Positions 1 to 6,585 of a stretch of DNA of 12,464 bases are shown in pieces; position 1 is the first letter of the stretch, and each line of letters starts with the position of its first letter. The notes beneath the pieces were generated by a model that was not told the origin of the DNA, searched no databases, and was given only the letters and a program-made list of their open reading frames with translations. The stretch is from UBA5070 sp039798065 (lineage in GTDB: Bacteria > Fibrobacterota > Fibrobacteria > UBA5070), in assembly GCA_039798065.1 (NCBI GenBank), contig JBDKGS010000110.1, forward strand, positions 1 through 12,464. Direction: 5' to 3'. A program made the position numbers and the translations under genes.

Positions 1-290
1 TCGTCGCAACGCCCGGCCCCTGTGCCGCACCAGACGACATCCGTCAGCCAATGGCGCGAATCCTCGCGCAGGATCGAGACCTTCACCTTGCGATCGATCA
101 GCCACACGCCGATCTTGTCGCCCGTGGTGCGCTCCACCGCGATCCGTTCTTCGGCTTCCGACGAGCTCGCGACATTTCCTGTCACCTGCGACCAGGCGGG
201 AAGCTGCGCCTCCAATGCGGCCTTGATGGCATCGGGGAGCGCGGCGAAAGGGGATAGCGCGACAGCGAAACTGGCGAAGGATGCGAGCAT
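1..290 (-). CDS. Exported protein of unknown function, 5' part only (runs off the left edge)
   Basis: The reading frame opens with ATG at 290 and stays open to the window edge, giving 96 residues of an incomplete protein. The start is supported by a GAGGATC ribosome-binding stretch about six bases upstream. The first 20 or so residues (MLASFASFAVALSPFAALPDA) are hydrophobic with small residues near the end and look like a short signal peptide, although it lacks the usual basic N-terminus. The rest is soluble and charged: an alanine/glutamate-rich stretch, then a beta-like segment containing GVWLIDRKVKVSILRED, and two cysteines near the end of what is visible. I do not recognise the family. 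It follows the GH8 gene on the same strand but lies beyond that gene's terminator, so it probably has its own promoter. The gap 291-478 otherwise holds only that terminator and a short dyad at 373-386. Confidence 0.7.
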   Translation of the reverse strand, partial: MLASFASFAVALSPFAALPDAIKAALEAQLPAWSQVTGNVASSSEAEERIAVERTTGDKIGVWLIDRKVKVSILREDSRHWLTDVVWCGTGAGRCD

Positions 291-415
291 GTTGATCCTC
301 GTTCGGGCATGGCAGTGGTCGAATCTCGGGCGGGCAGGTGGTCGCCGCGATGGAAGAAGCTAGTAGGAATTGGGTTGCGGGCAACCGCGCGCAAGGCCAA
401 GACCCATCGCAGGCA

Positions 416-453
416 CGAAAAAGCCCCATCCACCGTTCTGGTGGACAGGGCTT
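416..453 (-). terminator. Rho-independent terminator after the GH8 gene
   Basis: Read on the minus strand, this is a hairpin followed directly by TTTTT (422-418). The outer stem pairs 421-426 with 448-453 (AAGCCC/GGGCTT). There is a two-base mismatch, then an inner stem pairing 429-434 with 440-445 (TCCACC/GGTGGA) around a five-base loop. It begins about 25 bases after the GH8 stop codon at 479. The tract of Ts on the minus side gives the direction. It separates the GH8 gene from the exported-protein gene to its left. Confidence 0.85.
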
Positions 454-478
454 GTCGGACAAATTTCGACTTGATGCT

Positions 479-2485
479 TTAAGGCAGGACGACGGTGCGA
501 CGGCCGGCGGAACCGGCGTCGACAACCCACAGGCCCGCGTGGGGCAGCGCGAACGAAACACCACCCTTGGCCGTGGCGCGAGCCGCTTCGCGACCCTTGG
601 CGTCGAGCAGACGGACGGTTCCTGTCACTCCTGCCACGGACACGTTCTGTCCGGAAAGACGGACGGAGAGGAGCTTGCCCGCGGCGGACGAACGAGGCCC
701 GACGGAAGTGGGGTTGCCTGGCGATCCATAGGCCTTGAACTTGCCTGCGGTGTGCAGAAGACCCAGCATGTACACCATGCCGTTGTAGTAGCGGTACTGG
801 CCCGAAGGGGTCGCCTGGTCGAAAGCTGCCGTCACGAACGCCCAGTTGGCGGTGTCCTTGGAGGCGAGCACGGCCGCGGCGTTGGAGCCCACCTGGCTTT
901 CGGCGGGGCTCCAGCCGGAGGGGGCGCAAGGCTGTCCGGCGAGATTGTAGGCCTGGTTGTACTTCAATGTGGCGCCACCCTGTTCACGCAGGAAGCCCAA
1001 GAACTTGTCGGTTTCCGTCCACGCGTTGGTGTCGGCCTGGAACCAGTTCCAGTAGGCGCCGATGTTCATGGGCGTGCGGTGGGCGTCGGCCGAGTACACC
1101 GTGTCGTAACGGTAGGTGCGCTGCGCGTTGGCGCCGGAATCCGTCACCTGTGCGCTGGCGTAGACCGCCGCGGCTCCATCGAAGGTCGCGTAGTTGGGCA
1201 TGATGCCGTACGGAGATTTCTTCGAGGCCCGCAGGAAGAACGCCGCCGAAGTGTCGGCCATGGCGCTCCACAGCGCGTTGTTGTGGCTCGCGAAGGCGGC
1301 CCACAGGCGGTAGAAGGCCGGTGTGTGGTAGGAGGGGTCTGTGAAGGGGTTGTTCCCCGCAGGCGAGAACACGATCTGCTTGGCGGTGGGATCGACCAGG
1401 GGCCCGAGCGCGGAACGGCTCTTGAGCATGTAGTGGAGGATGCTATCGGCCTGCTGCTTGTAGTTCTGGAAAGCCGTGATCCCTTCGACGCTGCTCCAGC
1501 GCTTGTCGGCAAGGTACAGCGCCGTCACGAAATACTCCTCGCCATCGGGAGCGGGGTTGACATCGGCGGGTGTGAACGGAGCCTTGTTCGCGACCTTCCA
1601 GGCGAAGTAGCCTTGCTGGTCGCCGGACTTCTGCTGCATGTGGTTCTTGGCGAACTTCCAGAGCTTGTCGAAGATGTCCTTGCGATCCAGCTGCACGGCG
1701 ATCATCATGCCGTAGCTCTGGCCTTCGGTGAGGACATAATCTGTCGCATCGATGAACCCCATGGTGGTGTCGCCGGGAACCACGCGGAACAGACGCTGGG
1801 TGGCGCTGTCGCCGAAGAACAACTGGTTGAACGCCCCGTTGACCTTTTCGTCGATCTTCTCCTGGGAGTAGCCGAATTCGGCGAAGAGATTGCGGTAGAT
1901 GCCGGTTTCCCACGCGGGCTTGGCCTGGAAGGCAATGGTCGAAGGGGCCTTGGACGGACCCATGTCCTCGAACACGAAATCGTCGAAGTAGTAGGTGCCG
2001 GTGTCGGCGCCCAACGAGACCTTCATGGCGAGAGTGGCCGCGACCGTTTCGCCCGTGGACACCTGGGCCTGGGCCTTGGTCCATCCGGTGGATGCGATCA
2101 AGTTCTGGTAGGACGTGGTTTCGAGCTTCACTTGGAAGGCGCCGTACTGGGTCTTGGCGCTGGAGGCCTTCACCCAGTAGGTGAGCTTGTAGGAACGGTT
2201 GGGATTGAGCGCGATGCCTTCGACAGGAACCGACAACTGGATGTACCAGTTGTTGCCCGATGCCTGCGCGGTGGTGATCTGGATCTTCGCGCCATAGGTG
2301 CCGGAGTGGGCCGCGTCGGTGGCATGGAAGGAGGCCGTTGCCGCGCCCGCAGCGGCCGTGTTGTTGATCGCCAACGACCAACCGGTTGTGTCGGACTCGA
2401 AATCACCATTGGCCAGGAGATTGGCAGCATGGCTCGGTACGGCTAACGCCGCCAGTGCAGCCAGTGCCAGAAAACGCTTCGTCAT
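479..2485 (-). CDS. Secreted GH8 glycosidase (Rex/xylanase type) with CBM4/9-like domain and sorting tail
   Basis: A 668-residue secreted enzyme predicted to cut beta-1,4-xylan or xylo-oligosaccharides. Residues 1-20 (MTKRFLALAALAALAVPSHA) are a signal peptide. About 21-175 is a jelly-roll carbohydrate-binding domain of the CBM4/9 kind (opening NLLANGDFES, ending GTYYFDDFVFED). About 190-585 is a GH8 catalytic domain. The likely general acid is E254 in LTEGQSYGM; the APDGEEYF block (D314) is typical of the reducing-end xylose-releasing (Rex) branch; D467 in YSADAHR is the probable base. The last 65 residues form a small beta-rich domain ending AGRRTVVLP, similar to type IX secretion sorting domains. 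The frame also opens at 2557, but ATG 2485 is chosen because the signal peptide begins there and a GAGG site lies six bases upstream. It is longer than a bare GH8 enzyme because of the added domains. The family is clear. The exact substrate, and Rex versus endoxylanase action, are inferred. Confidence 0.93.
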   Translation of the reverse strand: MTKRFLALAALAALAVPSHAANLLANGDFESDTTGWSLAINNTAAAGAATASFHATDAAHSGTYGAKIQITTAQASGNNWYIQLSVPVEGIALNPNRSYKLTYWVKASSAKTQYGAFQVKLETTSYQNLIASTGWTKAQAQVSTGETVAATLAMKVSLGADTGTYYFDDFVFEDMGPSKAPSTIAFQAKPAWETGIYRNLFAEFGYSQEKIDEKVNGAFNQLFFGDSATQRLFRVVPGDTTMGFIDATDYVLTEGQSYGMMIAVQLDRKDIFDKLWKFAKNHMQQKSGDQQGYFAWKVANKAPFTPADVNPAPDGEEYFVTALYLADKRWSSVEGITAFQNYKQQADSILHYMLKSRSALGPLVDPTAKQIVFSPAGNNPFTDPSYHTPAFYRLWAAFASHNNALWSAMADTSAAFFLRASKKSPYGIMPNYATFDGAAAVYASAQVTDSGANAQRTYRYDTVYSADAHRTPMNIGAYWNWFQADTNAWTETDKFLGFLREQGGATLKYNQAYNLAGQPCAPSGWSPAESQVGSNAAAVLASKDTANWAFVTAAFDQATPSGQYRYYNGMVYMLGLLHTAGKFKAYGSPGNPTSVGPRSSAAGKLLSVRLSGQNVSVAGVTGTVRLLDAKGREAARATAKGGVSFALPHAGLWVVDAGSAGRRTVVLP

Positions 2486-2575
2486 GAAAAACCTCGATGG
2501 GTGAGGGATCGATACGTGGGAATTGGGACCTGTGGCGAAATTAACTCCGTCGGACAAATTCTGGATGTACCGGTC

Positions 2576-2589
2576 CGGTTTCGAAACCG
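2576..2589. promoter_or_regulatory. Perfect 14-bp palindrome upstream of the GH8 gene (candidate operator)
   Basis: CGGTTTCGAAACCG is a perfect palindrome with a central CG, centred about 97 bases upstream of the GH8 start codon, in the 190-bp gap between that gene and the hydrolase gene before it. A symmetric site with a central CG is the usual form for LacI-family repressors, which commonly control glycosidase genes. That link is an inference, since no LacI-type gene is in the window. There is no T tract on either side, which argues against a terminator. Confidence 0.5.
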
Positions 2590-2590
2590 C

Positions 2591-2618
2591 CAGGTGGTGA
2601 CATCAATGTCACCTCCTG
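2591..2618. promoter_or_regulatory. 28-bp near-perfect dyad next to the first palindrome (candidate operator)
   Basis: The core GGTGACAT-CA-ATGTCACC (2596-2613) is perfect. The symmetry continues outwards with one mismatched pair and then four more matched pairs, giving 13-base arms with a two-base centre. It lies one base from the 14-bp palindrome, about 120 bases upstream of the GH8 start. The core has the TGACAT/ATGTCA shape of a dimeric regulator site. It could instead be a hairpin ending the hydrolase transcript, whose stop is at 2676, but no run of Ts follows. I could not pick a convincing -35/-10 pair in this gap. Confidence 0.5.
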
Positions 2619-2675
2619 CCACACAAGGCAATATTGACGGAATCTGTCACATCGCCGATTCCCGCGCGTCCACCT

Positions 2676-3368
2676 TCACATCGAGGCCAATCCCCTCAGC
2701 ACCTCTGCCGTGGTCGACGTGGCTCCGAACACTCCGCCTTGCATGTGGATCATGTCGATGGCGGCCAGATGGTTGGCGTGTTTGGTGGCGGCGGTGGCGT
2801 CTTCCAGCATGAGGCACTCGAAGCCGCGGTCGTTGGCTTCGCGCATGGTGGTGTGCACGCACACGTCGGTGGTGATCCCGGTGATGATCAGGTGGGTGAT
2901 TCCGCGCAGACGCAGGATGAGCTCCAGATCGGTGGCGCAGAAACAACCTTTTCCAGGCTTGTCCAAAACCACCTCGCCCGGCAGCGGAGCCAGCTCGGGA
3001 ATGATCTCCCAGCCTGGTTGCCCCCGGACCAGAATCCGTCCGCACGGACCCGGATCTCCGATGCCCGCGCCGATGCGCTGGCTGCGCCAACGCTTGTTGT
3101 CGGGAAGGTCGGACAGGTCGGGACGGTGGCCTTCGCGGGTGTGGATGATGGTCGCCTTCCCCTTGGCGCGCAAAGCTGTCAATAATTGTCGGATAGGGTC
3201 GATGGGCGCGCGGGTGAGTTCGATGTCGTAGCCCATGGTCTCGACGTATCCACCTTTGCCGCAGAAGTCGGTCTGCATGTCGATGATCAGCAGCGCGAGC
3301 CGTTCCAGCGGAACGGTTTCGTCGTAGGGCCAGGGATAGGGGTTGGCGGCGACGGCAAGACCTGTCAT
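2676..3368 (-). CDS. Isochorismatase-fold cysteine hydrolase, biuret hydrolase (BiuH)-like
   Basis: A 230-residue cytoplasmic amidohydrolase of the isochorismatase (cysteine hydrolase) superfamily. The catalytic triad can be read directly: D30 in LIIDMQTDF, K137 in LDKPGKG and C170 in GITTDVCVHTT, which also contains the family's cis-peptide motif. The blocks HTREGHRPDLSDLP, GDPGPCGRILVRG and PGWEIIPELAP, and Q210 in MQGGVFG, match what I recall of bacterial biuret hydrolase (biuret to allophanate plus ammonia). The match is closer than to RutB or nicotinamidase. The length is normal for the family. ATG 3368 has a GGAG ten bases upstream. It is the last gene of the importer/hydrolase cluster, 39 bases after the cupin, and is about 62% identical by hand count to the hydrolase on the other side of the cupin. 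The superfamily is certain; biuret as substrate is an inference, with triuret or another ureide as alternatives. Confidence 0.93.
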   Translation of the reverse strand: MTGLAVAANPYPWPYDETVPLERLALLIIDMQTDFCGKGGYVETMGYDIELTRAPIDPIRQLLTALRAKGKATIIHTREGHRPDLSDLPDNKRWRSQRIGAGIGDPGPCGRILVRGQPGWEIIPELAPLPGEVVLDKPGKGCFCATDLELILRLRGITHLIITGITTDVCVHTTMREANDRGFECLMLEDATAATKHANHLAAIDMIHMQGGVFGATSTTAEVLRGLASM

Positions 3369-3407
3369 GGGTGGATGCTCCGGGTTTGGAGGAGGGAATA
3401 AGTGGGG

Positions 3408-3749
3408 TCAGAGGAATTCCACCGGGCGGCTCCAGTGGATGAGCACCAGGCAACCTTCCGGAGACCGGATGGAATGGCGCGTTCCCGGCGGATTGGAAAG
3501 CCAGGTTCCCGCGGTGTGCACGCCGGTGTGGTCTTCCTGCGAACCTTCCAGCACGTAGATGGTCTCGCGCCCTCTGTGCAGGTGTTCGGGAACCGTGGCG
3601 CCGGGTTCGTAGCGCAGCAACGCGGTGCGGTCGTTGCCGTCGGCGCTTTCTTCCAGCAACAGGATCCTCACGCCTTCGCGCAGCGAGGGCCAGAGATCCG
3701 ATTCGCGCCCTTTGACCAGGAGGTCGACACGACGATAATTGTCAGGCAT
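3408..3749 (-). CDS. Small ChrR-type cupin protein
   Basis: A 113-residue single-domain cupin. The first cupin motif carries the expected metal ligands H56, H58 and E62 (PEHLHRGRETIYVLEG). The second motif has H92 in NPPGTRHSI, so a divalent metal site looks intact. The GTWLSNPPGTRHS...GCLVLIHW pattern resembles the cupin half of the anti-sigma factor ChrR, here without the zinc-binding N-terminal domain. Its start codon overlaps the end of the preceding hydrolase by eight bases, and its GGAGG site (3756-3760) lies inside that gene, so translation of the two is probably coupled. No reaction can be assigned. Roles as a small-molecule binding protein, an accessory enzyme acting on the same substrate, or a sensor are all possible. 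Its position between two paralogous hydrolases suggests it serves the same pathway. Confidence 0.9.
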   Translation of the reverse strand: MPDNYRRVDLLVKGRESDLWPSLREGVRILLLEESADGNDRTALLRYEPGATVPEHLHRGRETIYVLEGSQEDHTGVHTAGTWLSNPPGTRHSIRSPEGCLVLIHWSRPVEFL

Positions 3750-4434
3750 GCATGACCTCCAGGGCGGCGACGAGTTCCTTGGACGAGCTCACGCACCCGA
3801 AGATCCCACCTTGCATGGTCGTCATGGTGAGCGCCGCCACATGGTGGTCGGTTTCCGTCGCGCCGGTGCAGTCTTCCAGCACCAGGCACTCGAATCCCCG
3901 ATCGCCCGCCTCGCGAAGCGTGGTGTGCACGCACACGTCGGTGGTGATTCCGCACAGCACCAGATGGGTGCGACCGGTGGTGCGAAGGATGTGCTCCAGG
4001 TCGGTGGCGAAGAAGGCTCCCTTGCCGGGTTTGTCGACCACGATTTCCCCCGGGGCAGGAGCCAGTTCGGGGATGATCTCCCAGCCCGGTTCCCCGCGGA
4101 CCAAAATCCGTCCGCAGGGTCCGTTCTCGCCGATTCCGGGGCAGACCCGCTTGGACCGGAAGCGCTTCACTTCGGGAAGATCCACGAGTTCGGGCCGATG
4201 CCCTTCGCGGGTGTGGATCACGAGGATGGACGGAATCCGTCGAGCCGCCGCCAGCACCGATCGGATGGGCTCGATGGCGCGACGGGTGTTGTCGAGGGAA
4301 ATTCCCTGGCTGTCGATGTATCCACCGGGACCGCAGAAGTCGGCCTGCATGTCGATCACCAGGATCGCGAGGTTTTCGGGCGCGACGCCGATGTCGTACG
4401 GCCATGTGTAGGGCATCGCTTGCACTTGGATCAT
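3742..4434 (-). CDS. Isochorismatase-fold cysteine hydrolase, second BiuH/TrtA-type paralog
   Basis: A 230-residue hydrolase of the same superfamily and exactly the same length as the one at 2676-3368. The triad is intact: D28 in LVIDMQADF, K135 in VDKPGKG and C168 in GITTDVCVHTT. The HTREGHRPEL, NGPCGRILVRG and PGWEIIPELAP blocks and Q208 in MQGGIFG are shared with its paralog. Differences cluster at residues 41-52 and 65-72 and at 95-104 (SKRVCPGIGE against SQRIGAGIGD), which could mean a different substrate. Related enzymes act on biuret and triuret; which one acts here is inferred. The frame is open further upstream, but ATG 4434 begins just before the conserved PYTWPYD opening and has a GGAG about ten bases upstream; the next ATG (4416) has no ribosome-binding site. 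It is the first of three closely spaced genes, 98 bases after the transporter lipoprotein. Confidence 0.92.
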   Translation of the reverse strand: MIQVQAMPYTWPYDIGVAPENLAILVIDMQADFCGPGGYIDSQGISLDNTRRAIEPIRSVLAAARRIPSILVIHTREGHRPELVDLPEVKRFRSKRVCPGIGENGPCGRILVRGEPGWEIIPELAPAPGEIVVDKPGKGAFFATDLEHILRTTGRTHLVLCGITTDVCVHTTLREAGDRGFECLVLEDCTGATETDHHVAALTMTTMQGGIFGCVSSSKELVAALEVMHA

Positions 4435-4532
4435 CGGTGCACATCTCCAGTTGGAGTTTGGTGTGGCGCGACGGCGACGGATTGGACATTTTCCGTCACC
4501 CTCGTCCGAGGCGGGCGCGGGCCGTTTCCGCC

Positions 4533-5609
4533 TTACTTGATGCTGCCCACCACGCCCTTGACCAGGAACGACATGGACTCGACCTTCTCCATGGTCAAGG
4601 TGTCGCCCGCCGCCAGCACGGTCTTGCCCGCCTGGTCGACGATGGGCCCGGACCACAGCTTGGATCCGGTCTCGTAGCTCTTCTTGACCGAGTCGATCTT
4701 CGGCTTGACGGATTCCGGCACCGATGGCCCGAACGACGCCAGCTTCACGTAGCCGTCGGACAGCTTGCCGCGCAGGTGACCCGAGGTCCAAGTGCTGTCC
4801 TTAACAGACTTCACGATCTTCTCCATGAGCGGCGCCCAGTTCCACGAGGCGCCGGTGACCCAACCCTTGGGAGCGAACTGCGAGGCGTCGGCGTGGTATC
4901 CGCACACCATGATGCCGCGCTTCTCGGCGGTCTGCGCGATGGTGATGGGTCCATCCACGTGCATGGTGAGCACGTCGATGCCCTGGTCGGCGAGCGTGTT
5001 GGCGGCTTCGGCTTCCTTGGTGGGATCGCTCCACGATCCGGTCCAGACCACGTTCATGGTCGCCTTGGGATTCACGCTCTGGGCACCCAATGTGAAAGCG
5101 TTGATGTTGCGCAGGGTCTGCGGAATGGGATGGGCCGCGATGAAGCCCATCTTGCCGGTTTTTGTCGCCGCTCCCGCCGCCATGCCGGACAGGTATTCGA
5201 CCTCGTCGATGTCGGCGAAGAAGGTGCCCAGGTTGGGCGCGAGCTTGAAACCGCCGCCATGGAAGAATTTGACATCGGGGTGTTTTGCCGCCACGTTGAG
5301 GGCCGGGTCCAGATAGCCGTAGCTGGTGGGGAAGATGATCTTGATGCCGTCGGCGATCATGCGTTCCATCACGCGCTCCACTTCCGCGTTCTCGGGGATG
5401 TTCTCGAAGAACACGGTCTTGACCCCAAGATCCTTCTCCAGGGCCAGGCGGCCCTGGTCCATGGCGTAGTTGTATCCGTAGTCGGTGCGGGGCCCCACGT
5501 AGATGAAACCCACCCGGTCTTCGGTGGCGGCTTGCGCCTCGTCGGTCTTCTTGCACGAGGCGAGCAGGAGCGTGGAAGCGGCCAGCAATGTCAGAATCCG
5601 TCTGTTCAT
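4533..5609 (-). CDS. BMP/PnrA-family substrate-binding lipoprotein of an ABC importer
   Basis: A 358-residue periplasmic binding protein anchored by a lipid. The N-terminus is basic (MNRR), then hydrophobic, and ends in the lipobox LLASC with the lipidated cysteine at position 19. The mature part has the two-lobed fold of the basic membrane protein/PnrA family: VGFIYVGPRTDYGYNYAMDQG near 33-53, the hinge-side block VEYLSGMAAGAATKTGKMGFI at about 137-157 and TMHVDGPITIAQTAEKRGI near 215-233. Described members bind purine or pyrimidine nucleosides. Relatives beside amidohydrolases may bind other nitrogen compounds, so the ligand is open. ATG 5609 has a GGAG seven bases upstream. It lies 47 bases after the second permease and completes the importer set, and the hydrolase genes follow after 98 bases. 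No clear terminator is visible in that gap, so one transcript is plausible. Confidence 0.93.
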   Translation of the reverse strand: MNRRILTLLAASTLLLASCKKTDEAQAATEDRVGFIYVGPRTDYGYNYAMDQGRLALEKDLGVKTVFFENIPENAEVERVMERMIADGIKIIFPTSYGYLDPALNVAAKHPDVKFFHGGGFKLAPNLGTFFADIDEVEYLSGMAAGAATKTGKMGFIAAHPIPQTLRNINAFTLGAQSVNPKATMNVVWTGSWSDPTKEAEAANTLADQGIDVLTMHVDGPITIAQTAEKRGIMVCGYHADASQFAPKGWVTGASWNWAPLMEKIVKSVKDSTWTSGHLRGKLSDGYVKLASFGPSVPESVKPKIDSVKKSYETGSKLWSGPIVDQAGKTVLAAGDTLTMEKVESMSFLVKGVVGSIK

Positions 5610-5656
5610 TTTTTGTCTCCGGTTGGGTTACGAGTTGCAAGGAGGGAAGAGGTTCG

Positions 5657-6583
5657 TCATTCGGTGCGAGCGAAGGCCTGCGCGAGATCCTTGGGCATTC
5701 CACCGCGGGTGCGGGCTCGCACATAGCCCCACACCAGCACGGCCAGGCACACCATGTAGGGGAAGGTGGAGAGCAAGTAGCTGGACACCGGAACGCCCCA
5801 TGTCTGCATGCGAAGGGTGAGGGCTTCCACCACGCCGAAGAGCAGCGCCGCCGGCAAGGCGAGCCACGGATTCCAGCGCGCCACGATCACCAGACCCACC
5901 GCCACCAGGCCGCGACCTGCCGTCATCCATTCGATCCAATTTCTGACCTGGTCGACCGAAAGCGCGGCTCCGCCCAGACCCGACAAGGCTCCGCCACCCA
6001 GGATGGCCATCCACTTCACGCGCATCACGGCGACACCCATGGTGGCTGCCGATTCGGCCGATTCGCCCACGGCGCGAAGCCGCAATCCGCCGCGCGTGCG
6101 GTACAGGAACCAACCCAGCACGGCCCACAGGACCAAGGCCAGCAAGACGGTGGGAGTCAGCGTGCGCAGCAGTGGGCCTACAAGCGGCATGTCCTTCAGC
6201 GATCCGAAATCGGGGGCCACGAATCCGTCGATGCGCCGTCCCACGAAGGGAATCCCGAAGAACGCCGACAACCCGCCTCCCAGCACCCACACGGCCACGC
6301 CCGAAGCGAACATGTTGGCCTTCACCACCAGGCAAAGCACCGCATGGACGCACGAAAGAAGCGTCGCGCACAACGCCCCCGCCATCAGTCCGATCCACGG
6401 ATTTCCGGTGACGACGGTTGCGGCGAACCCTGCGAAGGCACCTGACAACATTTGTCCTTCGACTCCCAGGTTCGCGATTCCGGCACGCTCGGTGACGGTC
6501 TCGCCCAACAGCACGTAAAGCAGAGGAGTGGCACCGCGCAAACCCGACAGGAAGATGGCCAACAGCGTCCCGACGATTTCCAT
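5657..6583 (-). CDS. ABC importer permease, nucleoside/BMP-type (YufQ/NupQ-like)
   Basis: A 308-residue inner-membrane permease of the BPD_transp_2 class used by BMP-type nucleoside importers and by branched-chain amino-acid and sugar importers. It is mostly hydrophobic, with roughly eight to ten membrane segments. The diagnostic loop NLGVEGQMLSGA (38-49) matches the NIGxEG signature of this permease branch. The region GESAESAATMGVAVMRVKW (173-191) is the cytoplasmic coupling loop that contacts the ATPase. The frame is open far upstream, but ATG 6583 is chosen because the membrane-type sequence begins there, it lies two bases after the stop of the previous permease, and GGGAGG is eight bases upstream. 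The usual length is 300-320. It pairs with the larger permease immediately upstream to form a heterodimeric channel. Confidence 0.93.
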   Translation of the reverse strand: MEIVGTLLAIFLSGLRGATPLLYVLLGETVTERAGIANLGVEGQMLSGAFAGFAATVVTGNPWIGLMAGALCATLLSCVHAVLCLVVKANMFASGVAVWVLGGGLSAFFGIPFVGRRIDGFVAPDFGSLKDMPLVGPLLRTLTPTVLLALVLWAVLGWFLYRTRGGLRLRAVGESAESAATMGVAVMRVKWMAILGGGALSGLGGAALSVDQVRNWIEWMTAGRGLVAVGLVIVARWNPWLALPAALLFGVVEALTLRMQTWGVPVSSYLLSTFPYMVCLAVLVWGYVRARTRGGMPKDLAQAFARTE

Positions 6584-6585
6584 GC

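Noticed and set aside
338..2446. Long 702-residue open frame on the plus strand opposite the GH8 gene
   Set aside because: It lies antisense to a gene with clear domains and catalytic motifs. Its translation is low-complexity Gly/Arg/Val-rich, as expected from the reverse strand of GC-rich coding DNA.
2486..2557. Upstream ATG at 2557 for the GH8 gene
   Set aside because: It would add 24 residues before an ideal signal peptide and would bury it; the internal start has a good ribosome-binding site.
2634..2662. TTGACG as a -35 on the plus strand
   Set aside because: The base run at -10 spacing is GATTCC, which is not a -10, and there is no plus-strand gene downstream.
4404..5726. 440-residue plus-strand frame opposite the binding lipoprotein
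   Set aside because: It is the antisense shadow of the lipoprotein gene; no family motif, no ribosome-binding site, and His/Arg/Gly-rich composition.
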